DNA from: Opitutaceae bacterium
Lineage (GTDB): Bacteria; Verrucomicrobiota; Verrucomicrobiia; Opitutales; Opitutaceae
DNA: 64,000 nt
Direction: 5' to 3'
Assembly: GCA_028284385.1 (NCBI GenBank)
Contig: JANQRT010000073.1
Location: 186,001-250,000 of the forward strand
Shown: positions 51,311-59,967 of the stretch, piece by piece
Layout: the number at the start of each line of letters is the position of its first letter
Position numbering within the stretch: the first letter of the stretch is position 1
Notes under the pieces: generated by a model
Told to the model about the DNA's origin: nothing
What the model saw: the letters and a program-made list of their open reading frames with translations, nothing else
Databases searched by the model: none
Made by a program: the position numbers and the translations under genes

Positions 51311-52516
51311 TCAACTTTCGCTTGCTCGCTTAACCTCTCGATCCAGAAGCAGCGAGTGGGCTTCACGAAGGATGTCGGGAATGCGATCGGCAAACGGATT
51401 TCCGGAAAGCGTATCCAATAAACGGGGTTCGTCGAAATCTACCACTTTTTCCCCAGGAAACCAATGATTCGCATTGCCGAGCAAATTGTAGCGCATCTTC
51501 CCAAAGGCGACCATGTCCAGGGCTTTGGCCCAGGTCCACAAGCGAACGATCTCCTTTACATTCATGCCGCCTTCAAAGGCTTCCCATTCCGGAATTCCTT
51601 CGCTCCAGCGAGCTCCCCATCCCTCGCCGCAAACGGCATCCACTTCTTGACGCAATCGTTTCTCGATCGGAGCCACGAGTTCGCCTGCTTCGTCAATCCG
51701 ATCCAAAGCGGATAAGTGAGTATCAAAGTCTTCAGGACAAGACACACCCATACTTAAAGTGTGCACTTCTTCCCGATTCCAGCAGTATAGATCGTTGAAT
51801 TCCATTGGGTGCAAAGGACTGCACAGCTCAAGGAGTTTTTCGCTCGGTTCGTAAAGCTTCCCGCCCTTATCGTTTGGGCTGATAATGAAGACCCCCATGT
51901 CATGCTGACGAGCGGCGACAACAGCTGGCCAGTTCAAGTCATTGACGAAATACCAATGGAGATTGACGTATTCGAATTCACCAGACCCGATCGCCTTGCA
52001 GATAAGATCGCAGGAACCATGGGTGGAAAAACCAATGTGACGAATCCGACCTTCCGCTTGCCACTTGCGAGCAATCTCCATACAGCCTCCTTTTCGCAAA
52101 GCGTCGTTCAGCACTTCCTCATTGTTTACGCCATGCATGGAGAAAAGATCGACGTATTCCAATTTTAGATACTCCATTGATTGCTCGAACTTTTCAATAA
52201 AGTCCTTAGGATCAGGAGTAGGCGGCACCTTTGTTTGAATAAGCATCTGGTCGCGAGGCAGATTGGGCAAAACTTGGCCGAGCTGCATTTCGGAACTCCC
52301 ATAGCCGCGAGCCGTTTCGATATGATTAATGCCCATTTCCAAAGCCTTGCGAATAGCCGCCTCCAAATTGGCCTGACCATCATCAGGAACGTCGCTCATG
52401 GGTATATCTTGCCACTGATGCTGGAAACGCATGCCCCCGCAAGTAATGACAGGCATCTGAAGCTCAGTCCTTCCAAACCTTCGATATTTCATAGTAGTTG
52501 ATTGATCCGTGGGCAT
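51311..52516 (-). CDS. Aldo/keto reductase family protein
   Basis: A 401-residue (beta/alpha)8 reductase. It begins MKYRRFGRTELQMPVITCGG (from residue 9; an ATG at 52492 is an alternative start). The catalytic set is visible as Tyr in ARGYGSSE, Lys in MLIQTKV and His in FSMHGV. The usual Asp of FDTAxxYG is Glu here (IETARGYG), a change that may alter activity. The C-terminal approximately 100 residues (about 290-395) are an extension beyond the core barrel of about 290 residues, helical, with several Trp. It is the likely first gene of a pair with the downstream oxidoreductase; the CoA-lyase gene ends 74 bases before it. Confidence 0.85.
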   Translation of the reverse strand: MPTDQSTTMKYRRFGRTELQMPVITCGGMRFQHQWQDIPMSDVPDDGQANLEAAIRKALEMGINHIETARGYGSSEMQLGQVLPNLPRDQMLIQTKVPPTPDPKDFIEKFEQSMEYLKLEYVDLFSMHGVNNEEVLNDALRKGGCMEIARKWQAEGRIRHIGFSTHGSCDLICKAIGSGEFEYVNLHWYFVNDLNWPAVVAARQHDMGVFIISPNDKGGKLYEPSEKLLELCSPLHPMEFNDLYCWNREEVHTLSMGVSCPEDFDTHLSALDRIDEAGELVAPIEKRLRQEVDAVCGEGWGARWSEGIPEWEAFEGGMNVKEIVRLWTWAKALDMVAFGKMRYNLLGNANHWFPGEKVVDFDEPRLLDTLSGNPFADRIPDILREAHSLLLDREVKRASES

Positions 52517-52590
52517 ACCGTGGTTGATTGAATTAAAAGTCCTAACAACAGTAGAGATCCAGAGGCAAGGATCAACAGGCGAAAGGAAGC

Positions 52591-53451
52591 CTAAAGCTCG
52601 CCAGCTCTCCGCAAAATGCTCCTGGCCCTTTGCAAGACCGGTCCGTCAACCATCTTGCCATCAATGGAAAACACTCCTCCCTTGGTCATCTTAGCCTCGT
52701 TGGCCATCACCAGAATGCGGCGAGCTTCCTCTATTTCAGAATCGCTCGGAGAGAAGGCGGCGTTTACTGTCGCTGTCTGCGAAGGATGGATACAGGTCTT
52801 ACCACTAAAGCCGATGCTTTTGGCAGCCACACAATCAGCTTCCAGAGCCTTGGAATCCGTATAATCCAAAAACGGCGTATCGTAAGCCGGTAGACCACAA
52901 GCGCGACAACCGTAAACCACCCGATGCCGAGCGTATTCGATTTCCTTGCCAGCCGACGTTCGCTCGATTCCCAGATCGGCAGTCAGGTCTTCGGCTCCAA
53001 GCTGGGCTCCTATCACACGAGAAGAGGCTCCCAACAGCGAGATCATCGTCTCAATCGCTTTGGCGCTTTCCACTAATGGTATGACTTTGCATGGCTCTTT
53101 GGAATCGGTAGATTCCCGCTCCAAGCGATCCAATTCTGAGGAAAAGTATCGAATCGATTCCTCATCAGCCTTGGGCAAAATGACCGCCAAAGGATTAAGC
53201 TTCGCCAAACCGAGAAGATCTTGCTTAAAGAATTCGGTATCGACCGCATTGATACGCAATAAATATGGACGGGCGTAACCGGCAGAGACGGTATTGATTA
53301 AATTCTCTCTTGCCTCCTCCTTAGCATCGGGAGCAATAGCATCTTCCCAATCGAAGATTACGATATCGCAGTCCAGCTGGGCGGCCTTTTCGATGAACGG
53401 CGGCTTGTCAGCGGGAACGTAGAGCAGCGAGCGATAGGAGCGAGATTCCAT
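52591..53451 (-). CDS. CitE-like CoA ester lyase (HpcH/HpaI aldolase superfamily)
   Basis: A 286-residue protein of the citrate lyase beta-subunit-like family. The start RSLLYVPADKPPFIEKA and the motifs DIVIFDWEDAIAPDAKEEAR (metal and substrate site), LLRINAVD (Arg), VIPLVESA and AQLGAEDLTADLG (Glu and Asp Mg ligands) are typical of stand-alone malyl-/citramalyl-/methylmalyl-CoA lyases. These cleave a 3-hydroxyacyl-CoA into acetyl- or propionyl-CoA and an oxo acid. It is divergent from the CaiB/BaiF transferase with 99 bases between. The pair could activate and then cleave a dicarboxylic acid. Substrate not determined. Confidence 0.87.
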   Translation of the reverse strand: MESRSYRSLLYVPADKPPFIEKAAQLDCDIVIFDWEDAIAPDAKEEARENLINTVSAGYARPYLLRINAVDTEFFKQDLLGLAKLNPLAVILPKADEESIRYFSSELDRLERESTDSKEPCKVIPLVESAKAIETMISLLGASSRVIGAQLGAEDLTADLGIERTSAGKEIEYARHRVVYGCRACGLPAYDTPFLDYTDSKALEADCVAAKSIGFSGKTCIHPSQTATVNAAFSPSDSEIEEARRILVMANEAKMTKGGVFSIDGKMVDGPVLQRARSILRRAGEL

Positions 53452-53550
53452 AAACTATTTCGTTGATAGCGGACTTACGATAAACCATCAAAAACCCAAC
53501 GTTAGCGAGGAGCTAAGCTGTTTTCCAAGATAAATCACCCCAATCTCCAC

Positions 53551-54738
53551 ATGACGGAAAATCAACCCAATCCACTGAGCGACATTCGCGTCGTCGATCT
53601 TTCACGACTGGTAGCAGGAAACATGGTTTCACACGTGTTGGCAGATTTCGGAGCGGACGTGATCAAGATCGAGAAGCCGGGATCGGGTGACGATCTTCGC
53701 AATTGGAAAGAGGATGGCGTCGAGATTTTCTGGAAAGCCTATTCGCGTAATAAGCGAAGCGTTTGCTGGAATCTGAAAAGCGAATCAGGCAAAAGCAAGC
53801 TGCTCGAGCTGGCAGCGACAGCTCATGTTTTAATCGAAAACTTCGTGCCCGGGAAACTTGAAGAAATGGGTCTTGGACCAGAAATCCTTCTCAATGCAAA
53901 TCCAAAGCTGATAATCGTTCGGGTTTCAGGTTGGGGTCAGACCGGCCTCTACCACGAGCGGCCTGGTTTCGGGACGCTGGTGGAGGCGATGTCAGGCTAC
54001 GCTCACCTTAACGGTTTTCCGGATAAGCCCCCTGCCCTGCCCCCATTGGCAACAGCCGACATGATCGCAGGGCTTTATGGAGCCTACGCCATCATGATCG
54101 CGTTACGAAACATCGAGTTCAATGGCGGCGAAGGTCAGGTAATCGATGTGGCTCTCTTTGAAAGCATCTTTTCCTTTATAGCCTCGGAACCGATCAAGCA
54201 TCGCGTTTCAGGAAAAGTGAGCGAGCGCCTCGGTAACCAAGCCATCAATACGGCCCCTCGTAACGTCTATCCAACTAGCGACGGAAAATACATCGCTCTA
54301 TCCGCAGCTGTACAAAGCATGTGTGAACGGCTTTTGAAGGCTATCAACCGAACCGAACTTATCGACGACCCAAGATTCAAAGACAACGAAAGTCGCGTCA
54401 AGAATCGTGATGCCATCGACGCCGTGATCGGTGAATTCATTTCACAGCGATCTCAAAACGAAAATCTGGCATTTTTCGAGAAGGCTGGAGTGACAGTTGG
54501 CCCAGTGCTCGCTGTCGATGCTGTCATGAAACATGAATACGCAAAAGATCGCGAAATACTTACTGAATTTCAGGACCCTGATTTGGGAAGCATCCCATCT
54601 CACACTCCCATGCCGCGACTAAGCAGAACGCCCGGAAAATTGCATACGCCGGCTCCAAAACTAGGAGAGCATACTGAAGAGATTGAAAATGAACTTCTGG
54701 AAATTGAAAAGAAGGAATTTAACCACGGAGGGTACTGA
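53551..54738 (+). CDS. CaiB/BaiF family class III CoA-transferase
   Basis: A 395-residue CoA-transferase. The start PLSDIRVVDLSRLVAGNM, then FGADVIKIEKPGSGDDLRNW, and the catalytic Asp170 in ATADMIAGLYGAYA fit the formyl-CoA transferase/CaiB family. It moves CoA between carboxylic acids. Last residues EFNHGGY and the stop codon are encoded by the left arm of an inverted-repeat element, so the C-terminus has been rewritten by that element. Context with the CitE-like lyase (divergent) and a zinc alcohol dehydrogenase (downstream) suggests degradation of a hydroxy-dicarboxylate; this is inference. Confidence 0.88.
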   Translation: MTENQPNPLSDIRVVDLSRLVAGNMVSHVLADFGADVIKIEKPGSGDDLRNWKEDGVEIFWKAYSRNKRSVCWNLKSESGKSKLLELAATAHVLIENFVPGKLEEMGLGPEILLNANPKLIIVRVSGWGQTGLYHERPGFGTLVEAMSGYAHLNGFPDKPPALPPLATADMIAGLYGAYAIMIALRNIEFNGGEGQVIDVALFESIFSFIASEPIKHRVSGKVSERLGNQAINTAPRNVYPTSDGKYIALSAAVQSMCERLLKAINRTELIDDPRFKDNESRVKNRDAIDAVIGEFISQRSQNENLAFFEKAGVTVGPVLAVDAVMKHEYAKDREILTEFQDPDLGSIPSHTPMPRLSRTPGKLHTPAPKLGEHTEEIENELLEIEKKEFNHGGY

Positions 54739-54855
54739 GGCCGCAGAGCTTATTGGCATAACACACAATATGGCTTTTTGAATTCTTTAAAGCATTTATG
54801 AACTAAGGCATCCTCACCCTATCTCCATGAACCCAGTACCCTCCGCGGTTAAATT
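54716..54855. repeat. 140-bp inverted-repeat element
   Basis: Arms of about 24 bases, 54716-54739 and 54832-54855, are inverted copies with 2 mismatches. They read AATTTAACC, then A or G, then CGGAGGGTACTG. They surround about 90 bases without coding potential. The left arm overlaps the last 23 bases of the CoA-transferase gene. The length and AACCGCG-type ends resemble the 144-bp element at 21.8 kb, though the arm sequences differ. Confidence 0.7.
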
Positions 54856-54873
54856 TTATAGCTTAGCTAGTAT

Positions 54874-55914
54874 ATGAAAGGTGTCGTTTTTCAAGGTGAT
54901 CGAAAACTCGAGCTGCAGGAATTTCCGGATCCCACGCCAGGGCCGGGAGAAGTGGTCATCGAAATCAAAGCTTCAGGCATGTGCGGGAGCGATCTTAACG
55001 CCTATCGAGCCAAGGATATCTCGGCCTTGGGTCTAGGGGGAGACGGAAGTCCGGTCATAGCAGGTCACGAACCGAGTGGAATCGTCGTAGCAATTGGCTC
55101 TGGTGTCACAGAAAGGGAGGCTCGAATCGGACGACGCGTAATGGATCACCACTACAAGGGATGCGGAACCTGTAAACATTGCCAATCGGGTTGGTCTCAA
55201 TTGTGCGACGAAGGGATTATCGTGTATGGAGTAACCGGGCACGGCGCGCATGCGCCTTTCATGAAAGTACCCGCCAGCACGCTAGTGACTCTGCCCGATG
55301 AGCTGTCCTTTGAAACGGGAGCTGCCATCTCCTGTGGAACCGGCACAGCCTATGCCGCATTGAAGAGAATGGGTACTGGCGAAAAGGATACGATAGCCAT
55401 TTTCGGTCAGGGACCTGTTGGGCTCAGTGCAACACAACTAGCGACGGCTATGGGAGCAAGAGTAATTGCCGTGGATGTTTCGTCAGAAAGACGGTTGTTG
55501 TCGAAAGGCTTTGGCGCCTCCGAAACGCTGGATCCTAAATCGCAAGATCCCATACAGGCGATAAAAGGGCTAACTGACGGCGAGGGCTGTCGACTGGCGC
55601 TCGACTGCTCTGGTTCGCCCGAAGCTAGAATAGCTGCCGTAAGGTCTACTTGCACCTGGGGAACGGTGTGCTTCGTCGGAGAGGGAAAGGATGTAACCCT
55701 TCAGGTAAGCCCCGATCTCCTACGCAAGCAGCTAACGATCATCGGCTCTTGGACTTTCAGCAAAGGCGGCCAGGCGGAATGCGCGCAATTTGTAGCCGAG
55801 AATGGAATACAGGTAGACAAGCTGTTTACGCATCGCTTTTCACTAGACCAGGCGGACGAAGCCTATCGACTTTTCGATCAGCAGAAGATGGGCAAAGGCG
55901 TGTTTCTGATGTAA
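54874..55914 (+). CDS. Zinc-dependent medium-chain alcohol dehydrogenase
   Basis: A 346-residue enzyme of the MDR family. Catalytic zinc residues appear as Cys37 (GMCGSD) and His65-Glu66 (AGHEPSG); the structural zinc has all four Cys (97, 100, 103 and 111 in GCGTCKHCQSGWSQLC). The Rossmann motif is FGQGPVGLSATQLA. It oxidises a secondary alcohol or polyol with NAD(P); members close in motif include sorbitol- and threonine-dehydrogenase types. It follows the CoA-transferase gene after the repeat element and ends 20 bases from the convergent beta-helix gene. Substrate unknown. Confidence 0.9.
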   Translation: MKGVVFQGDRKLELQEFPDPTPGPGEVVIEIKASGMCGSDLNAYRAKDISALGLGGDGSPVIAGHEPSGIVVAIGSGVTEREARIGRRVMDHHYKGCGTCKHCQSGWSQLCDEGIIVYGVTGHGAHAPFMKVPASTLVTLPDELSFETGAAISCGTGTAYAALKRMGTGEKDTIAIFGQGPVGLSATQLATAMGARVIAVDVSSERRLLSKGFGASETLDPKSQDPIQAIKGLTDGEGCRLALDCSGSPEARIAAVRSTCTWGTVCFVGEGKDVTLQVSPDLLRKQLTIIGSWTFSKGGQAECAQFVAENGIQVDKLFTHRFSLDQADEAYRLFDQQKMGKGVFLM

Positions 55915-55934
55915 TGAAGTCGCGCTTACAAGAT

Positions 55935-56981
55935 TCAGTTTTCTTCTGAAACTTGCGCAACCTCTGGCAAGGCGGTGTAGATGCGAGAACCGGAAGTCTG
56001 GATATCCATTCGGCCGGAATCCTGATTTCCTTCGAAAAACGACTCCACCACGTAGATGCGACTAGACTGCTTCTCGTTGGTGGATGCCATAAACAAGCCT
56101 CCGTTGTTTTCCTTGAGGTAGCATCGATCGAAAGTGATATTATGGACGCCCAAATTCTTTTCGTCATGGGCCAGAAAAACAGCCCAGTCGCTAGATTTGG
56201 AGACTAGGCAATTCTTGAATTGCAAGTGGTTGGAATGTCTGGCAAAGATGCCAACCGCTCCATTTCGATCGATGGTGCAGTCCTCGAATGAGCTTTCTTT
56301 CACCGAATTGTCGAGACTGATGCCCGCAAATTGATTATCGCTCATGGCGCAGTTTGTCGTATATACACGGATACAATCGTAATAAGCAACCCCATCGAAG
56401 TAATTGTTTTCGAAGCGCGAGTGGCTGACGCGAATATCCGACGACTTCCAGCTCACCACAAGGCCCCCTGAGCGATTGTTGTTGGCCGTTACAGATGTGA
56501 TATCCAATTCCTTGACCGCTCGAACATCGATCCCGTTGTTTCGTATCCACGGCATGCTGGCCATCGTTTCCGAATTCTGTCCATCACGATTACCGTCGAT
56601 TTGAATTCCGGATATGGTTATATTCTCGATCAGGTCGTCCTCAGTTAAATAAGACTTCTGGCTACCGACCGCTATTACCGGCATATCCACCGAGTCGTTC
56701 AGGAAAAAGAACACGCCTGGCTCCCCAACAAGATCCACACCCGATCGCTCGATGTTGAAAGATTCGTTTAGATGGTAGTAATTGGCTTTAACGTTTACGA
56801 TAACGCCATCGTAAGCCTGAGAGCTTTCGCTGTTAATGACGTTTTCCGCTTCCCATAATTCTTCGACATTCGAAACATGGAGAACCAGATCGCGACCTTC
56901 AGTCGCCAAGAAAGCTGGGGGAAACAGAAAGCAGATCGAAGTGAGGAGTCCAGCGATCCGCATGCGCATGTGATTTACCAT
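55935..56981 (-). CDS. Secreted right-handed parallel beta-helix protein
   Basis: A 348-residue exported protein. A signal peptide (MRMRIAGLLTSICFLFPPAFLA; starts at residue 1, 5 or 7 are all possible) precedes a pectate-lyase-like beta-helix: repeated rungs of about 22-25 residues such as ITISGIQIDGNRDG, LDITSVTANNNRSGGLVV, IRVSHSRFENNYFDGVAY, SSFEDCTIDRNGAVGIFAR and ITFDRCYLKENNGGLFM. No polysaccharide-lyase catalytic signature can be assigned. It may be a glycan lyase, hydrolase or binding protein outside the cell. It is transcribed alone. Confidence 0.82.
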   Translation of the reverse strand: MVNHMRMRIAGLLTSICFLFPPAFLATEGRDLVLHVSNVEELWEAENVINSESSQAYDGVIVNVKANYYHLNESFNIERSGVDLVGEPGVFFFLNDSVDMPVIAVGSQKSYLTEDDLIENITISGIQIDGNRDGQNSETMASMPWIRNNGIDVRAVKELDITSVTANNNRSGGLVVSWKSSDIRVSHSRFENNYFDGVAYYDCIRVYTTNCAMSDNQFAGISLDNSVKESSFEDCTIDRNGAVGIFARHSNHLQFKNCLVSKSSDWAVFLAHDEKNLGVHNITFDRCYLKENNGGLFMASTNEKQSSRIYVVESFFEGNQDSGRMDIQTSGSRIYTALPEVAQVSEEN

Positions 56982-57213
56982 CAGTGGAATAGGTGTGCAG
57001 GTTTTAAAAAGGGAAGTAACAAAAAGTAGTTATCTCCCACTTACTTAACGACCGAATCGCAATGAAATTTGACCGTTTTCACGAAAATGACGCATTAATC
57101 AGTCAAACCCTTATCCTCCGGCTAGGCTTAACGCTTGGGGTGATACTGAAAATGTAAAAGCTGACTTGCAACCACAACCGGATCAACGTGTTGCAAATCT
57201 GTTTACAAATTAT

Positions 57214-58050
57214 TTAATTGGCGAACCGGGATGGTAAAGATCGATAATGATCCGCCTCGTCCATTCGACCTCTTTTCTCGGCTCCCTGAGCGAAAATCGA
57301 GCACTTGGATTTCAACATCTCAATGGCCGCTTTCCTGTATTCAGAGTTTAAGGATTCTTGATCCAGGATTTTCGAGAGAGCCTTGATTCGATATCGATCC
57401 AGACCTCTTTGACTGGAAAGCTGGTCTCCATGACCGCCTCGCTTTTCGATAAGCGGCGCGTCGATGAGCAAAACCGGATGACGAGCAGCAATGCGAAGCC
57501 ATAAATCGTAGTCCTCGCAAACGGGAAACGATTCGTCGAAAAGCCCAATCTCGTCAAAAAGACTTCTGTGAATCAAAACAGTCGATGGAGAGATGGCGCA
57601 AACCGGAAGACAGGCTTCGAATATCCTTCCTCCTCGTTTTCGATAGGCAGGCGCAACTGGTCGCTCCATTCCGTCAAATATCCATTTCTCCTCGGTATGG
57701 CATATCTTGTAGGAAGGTTCCGCTTTCAAAGCAGCGACCTGCAGACCTATTTTTTCGGGAAGCCAAACATCATCGGAATCAAGAAGAGCAATCCAATTCG
57801 ACTTGGCCAAACGGATGCCCGCATTTCGGGCAGCGCTCACACCGGCATTAGGCTGGGAGATTAAATGAATATCTGGATACGTCTGAGCGATCCATTCGCT
57901 GGTGCCGTCCGTTGAGCCATCGTCCACAACAATAATTTCGTCGGGAAGAGCCGTTTGACGAAACACGGATTCCAGACACCCCGCCAGAAAATCTCGCCGG
58001 TTGTATGTCGGGATAACAACGGAGATGGAGTATTGAGAATTATCGGACAT
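57214..58050 (-). CDS. Family 2 glycosyltransferase
   Basis: A 278-residue GT-A enzyme. ISVVIPTYNRRDFLAGCLESV, VDDGSTDGTSEW and the DxD-type motif LLDSDDVW give the nucleotide-sugar site; FDESFPVCEDYDLWLRIA holds the ED acceptor-base region. The ATG at 58050 is chosen: a longer reading frame from 58119 would overlap the upstream methyltransferase by 50 bases. Cytoplasmic, probably adding a sugar to a polysaccharide or lipid-linked glycan. It follows the methyltransferase by 19 bases in an operon. Confidence 0.9.
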   Translation of the reverse strand: MSDNSQYSISVVIPTYNRRDFLAGCLESVFRQTALPDEIIVVDDGSTDGTSEWIAQTYPDIHLISQPNAGVSAARNAGIRLAKSNWIALLDSDDVWLPEKIGLQVAALKAEPSYKICHTEEKWIFDGMERPVAPAYRKRGGRIFEACLPVCAISPSTVLIHRSLFDEIGLFDESFPVCEDYDLWLRIAARHPVLLIDAPLIEKRGGHGDQLSSQRGLDRYRIKALSKILDQESLNSEYRKAAIEMLKSKCSIFAQGAEKRGRMDEADHYRSLPSRFAN

Positions 58051-58069
58051 CAATACGAGGATTCTAAAC

Positions 58070-58837
58070 CTATCGCTCGACCACCCAGAAGCGACAATCC
58101 TCGGAAAACGATCGAACACGTTCAGTTTCCTCCGAAATCCCGCTTCTCATACCATCTTCGACGAGTGATAGTCCCGCGAAGGCGAGATCTTCCAACACTT
58201 CGTTGCGATCGGGCACATGCATAAACGTGGTCCCATGGTCGGTTTTGAAATGACGATCTCCCATTTCGATTACTCCTGAATTGGAATCCGGATCGTGCTC
58301 TGGATTCTCTCCATCGGAAAAGATTCGAGTATACAATGGAGAACCCCGATCCAAGGTGGTGAATATGAACCTGCCTCCTGGCTTTAAAATACGACGAACC
58401 TCAAGCAATGCCTCGCGACGATTTTCTCGGAGCGGAATTTGCATCAATCCATTGAAGCCGAAAACCACTCCGTCGAACGATTTCGCTTCAAAGGGCAGTC
58501 GTCTGGCATCACCCGTTTCGAAAGCGATCTCGGCCTGCAAGGACAAGGCGATTTCCTTGGCCGCTTGAATCATGCCCTCCGCTAAATCGAGGCCTAGGAT
58601 TCTGCGAAAACCCAGTTTCCAAAGACCAAATGCCACACGACCGGCCCCGCATCCTAAATCCAAAAGCGAATCGGATTTCTTGAAGTATTTAAGAAAAAGC
58701 TGCTCTTCCGAATCCCAAAGCCCGACGTTCGCAACGGCCTTCAAGTAATGAAGCACCGCCATTGGGTCATTGAAATAACCCTTGACCTCGTCGACGCCGA
58801 TTTTCTCCACCGACGATTTTTGATCGAAAATTTTCAC
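58070..58837 (-). CDS. Class I SAM-dependent methyltransferase
   Basis: A 255-residue methyltransferase. Motif I SLLDLGCGAGRVAFGL, the acidic loop GLDLAEGMIQAA, FETGDARRLPF and SFDGVVFGFNGLMQI make a complete SAM site. The C-terminal part (ILKPGGRFIFTTLD) is the normal final strand set. The methyl acceptor is unknown. Cotranscription with the GT2 gene suggests methylation of a sugar or of a glycan end. It is divergent from rplU with 54 bases between. Confidence 0.88.
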   Translation of the reverse strand: MKIFDQKSSVEKIGVDEVKGYFNDPMAVLHYLKAVANVGLWDSEEQLFLKYFKKSDSLLDLGCGAGRVAFGLWKLGFRRILGLDLAEGMIQAAKEIALSLQAEIAFETGDARRLPFEAKSFDGVVFGFNGLMQIPLRENRREALLEVRRILKPGGRFIFTTLDRGSPLYTRIFSDGENPEHDPDSNSGVIEMGDRHFKTDHGTTFMHVPDRNEVLEDLAFAGLSLVEDGMRSGISEETERVRSFSEDCRFWVVER

Positions 58838-58853
58838 AAAAAAGATTGATTTG

Positions 58854-58871
58854 AAGGGAAGAACCTCCCTT
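58854..58871 (+). promoter_or_regulatory. Small hairpin in the rplU leader
   Basis: A 6-bp stem AAGGGA / TCCCTT with a 6-base loop lies 20 bases before the L21 start. It may be part of a leader that controls ribosomal protein synthesis, or chance. Confidence 0.3.
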
Positions 58872-58891
58872 ATTACGCCGTTTTATTTCAG

Positions 58892-59206
58892 ATGAAAGCA
58901 ACCATCCAAACACAGGGCAAGCAGTACACCGTGCAAGAAGGCGACGTGCTGATATTGAATCGCTACCCCGAAACGGAAGCGGGTTCTAAGCTGGAAATCA
59001 GTGAAGTCCTGACCGTAGGAGAAGGAAAAGCCTTCAAACTGGGAAAGCCTTTCGTTGATGGAGCTAAAGTCAGCGCCACTGTTTTGGAAAACAGACGCGG
59101 TCGCAAGGTGGTCGTCTTCAAGAAGAAGAAGCGCAAGGGCTACGAGCGTCGTCGCGGCCATCGCCAAGAACTTTCCGTCATTAAGATCGATTCGATCGAA
59201 GGTTAA
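58892..59206 (+). CDS. rplU: 50S ribosomal protein L21
   Basis: A 104-residue protein of normal L21 length. KATIQTQGKQYTVQEGDVLILNR is the family start, and the basic end VVVFKKKKRKGYERRRGHRQ contacts 23S rRNA. It is the first gene of the conserved rplU-rpmA pair, with 23 bases between the two. A C-terminal SVIKIDSIEG tail completes it. Confidence 0.97.
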   Translation: MKATIQTQGKQYTVQEGDVLILNRYPETEAGSKLEISEVLTVGEGKAFKLGKPFVDGAKVSATVLENRRGRKVVVFKKKKRKGYERRRGHRQELSVIKIDSIEG

Positions 59207-59229
59207 ACCGCAAATTAGGATTTTTCACC

Positions 59230-59472
59230 ATGGCCCATAAAAAAGGACAAGGCACTAGTAAGAATGGACGCGACAGTAACTCGAAGCGTCTTGGCATCAA
59301 AAAATTCGGTGGCCAGAAGGTAATCGCCGGCAACATTATCGTTCGCCAACGCGGCACTCGCTTTCATCCAGGCCAAAACGTCGGCATCGGCAGGGATCAC
59401 ACGCTATTCGCCCTTACCGATGGAGTTGTGAGTTTCGACAAGGAACATCGAAGCGTCGCCGTAGAAGCCTAA
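59230..59472 (+). CDS. rpmA: 50S ribosomal protein L27
   Basis: An 80-residue protein. MAHKKGQGTSKNGRDSNSKR is the flexible N-terminus that reaches the peptidyl-transferase centre, and GNIIVRQRGTRFHPGQNVG the core. The N-terminus is the direct form, without the cleavable extension seen in Firmicutes. It is cotranscribed with rplU and ends before a strong terminator. Confidence 0.97.
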   Translation: MAHKKGQGTSKNGRDSNSKRLGIKKFGGQKVIAGNIIVRQRGTRFHPGQNVGIGRDHTLFALTDGVVSFDKEHRSVAVEA

Positions 59473-59497
59473 AAGCTGTTGAAGAAAAATTTTCTGG

Positions 59498-59522
59498 CCC
59501 TCCCGAAACGGAGGGTTTTTTT
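59498..59522 (+). terminator. Rho-independent terminator of rplU-rpmA
   Basis: A 6-bp GC stem CCCTCC / GGAGGG with loop CGAAAC, followed by seven T residues. A textbook intrinsic terminator 26 bases after the rpmA stop. Confidence 0.93.
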
Positions 59523-59556
59523 GTAACTATCGTTTTCTTTCCTCCTCTTCTCCATC

Positions 59557-59922
59557 ATGTCCAGTGATCGTTTGAAACAGCTCACCAAGCAAAAGGAATT
59601 GCTCCAGGAGCATATGGACTGGCTTGAACAGGAAATTGCAAAGGAACAAGGGAAGCCGCCTACGTCGGTACCTGCCTCAAGACTGGAAACTCCGCTTGAA
59701 AAAACCGAACCCGAAACGCCAAGCATTCCAGTTCAACCTGAACCAGTCGCGGATCCAGAGCAGCTATCGACCGAGCAAACCGCAACCGACATCTACAACG
59801 AACTGGGGCCAGACGTAACGAATTCCGCTCAAAGCGCCCGAAATAGCTGCCTGCTGATTATGATAATCGGGACCGTTGTCTTAGGAGGCATCCTGGGCCT
59901 CATCTACTATTTCTACGAATAG
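59557..59922 (+). CDS. Small tail-anchored coiled-coil membrane protein
   Basis: A 121-residue protein of unknown function. An N-terminal coiled coil (about 3-32, LKQLTKQKELLQEHMDWLEQEIAKEQ) is joined by a Pro/Glu-rich linker (about 33-75) to one C-terminal helix (about 97-118, LLIMIIGTVVLGGILGLIYYF), so it should be anchored by its tail with the rest in the cytoplasm. It starts 35 bases after the rpmA terminator. A 7-bp hairpin AAATACG/CGTATTT (59931-59949) follows it and may end transcription. Confidence 0.65.
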   Translation: MSSDRLKQLTKQKELLQEHMDWLEQEIAKEQGKPPTSVPASRLETPLEKTEPETPSIPVQPEPVADPEQLSTEQTATDIYNELGPDVTNSAQSARNSCLLIMIIGTVVLGGILGLIYYFYE

Positions 59923-59967
59923 AGAAAATCAAATACGTATTTCGTATTTCAATACAATAAGAAAAGC

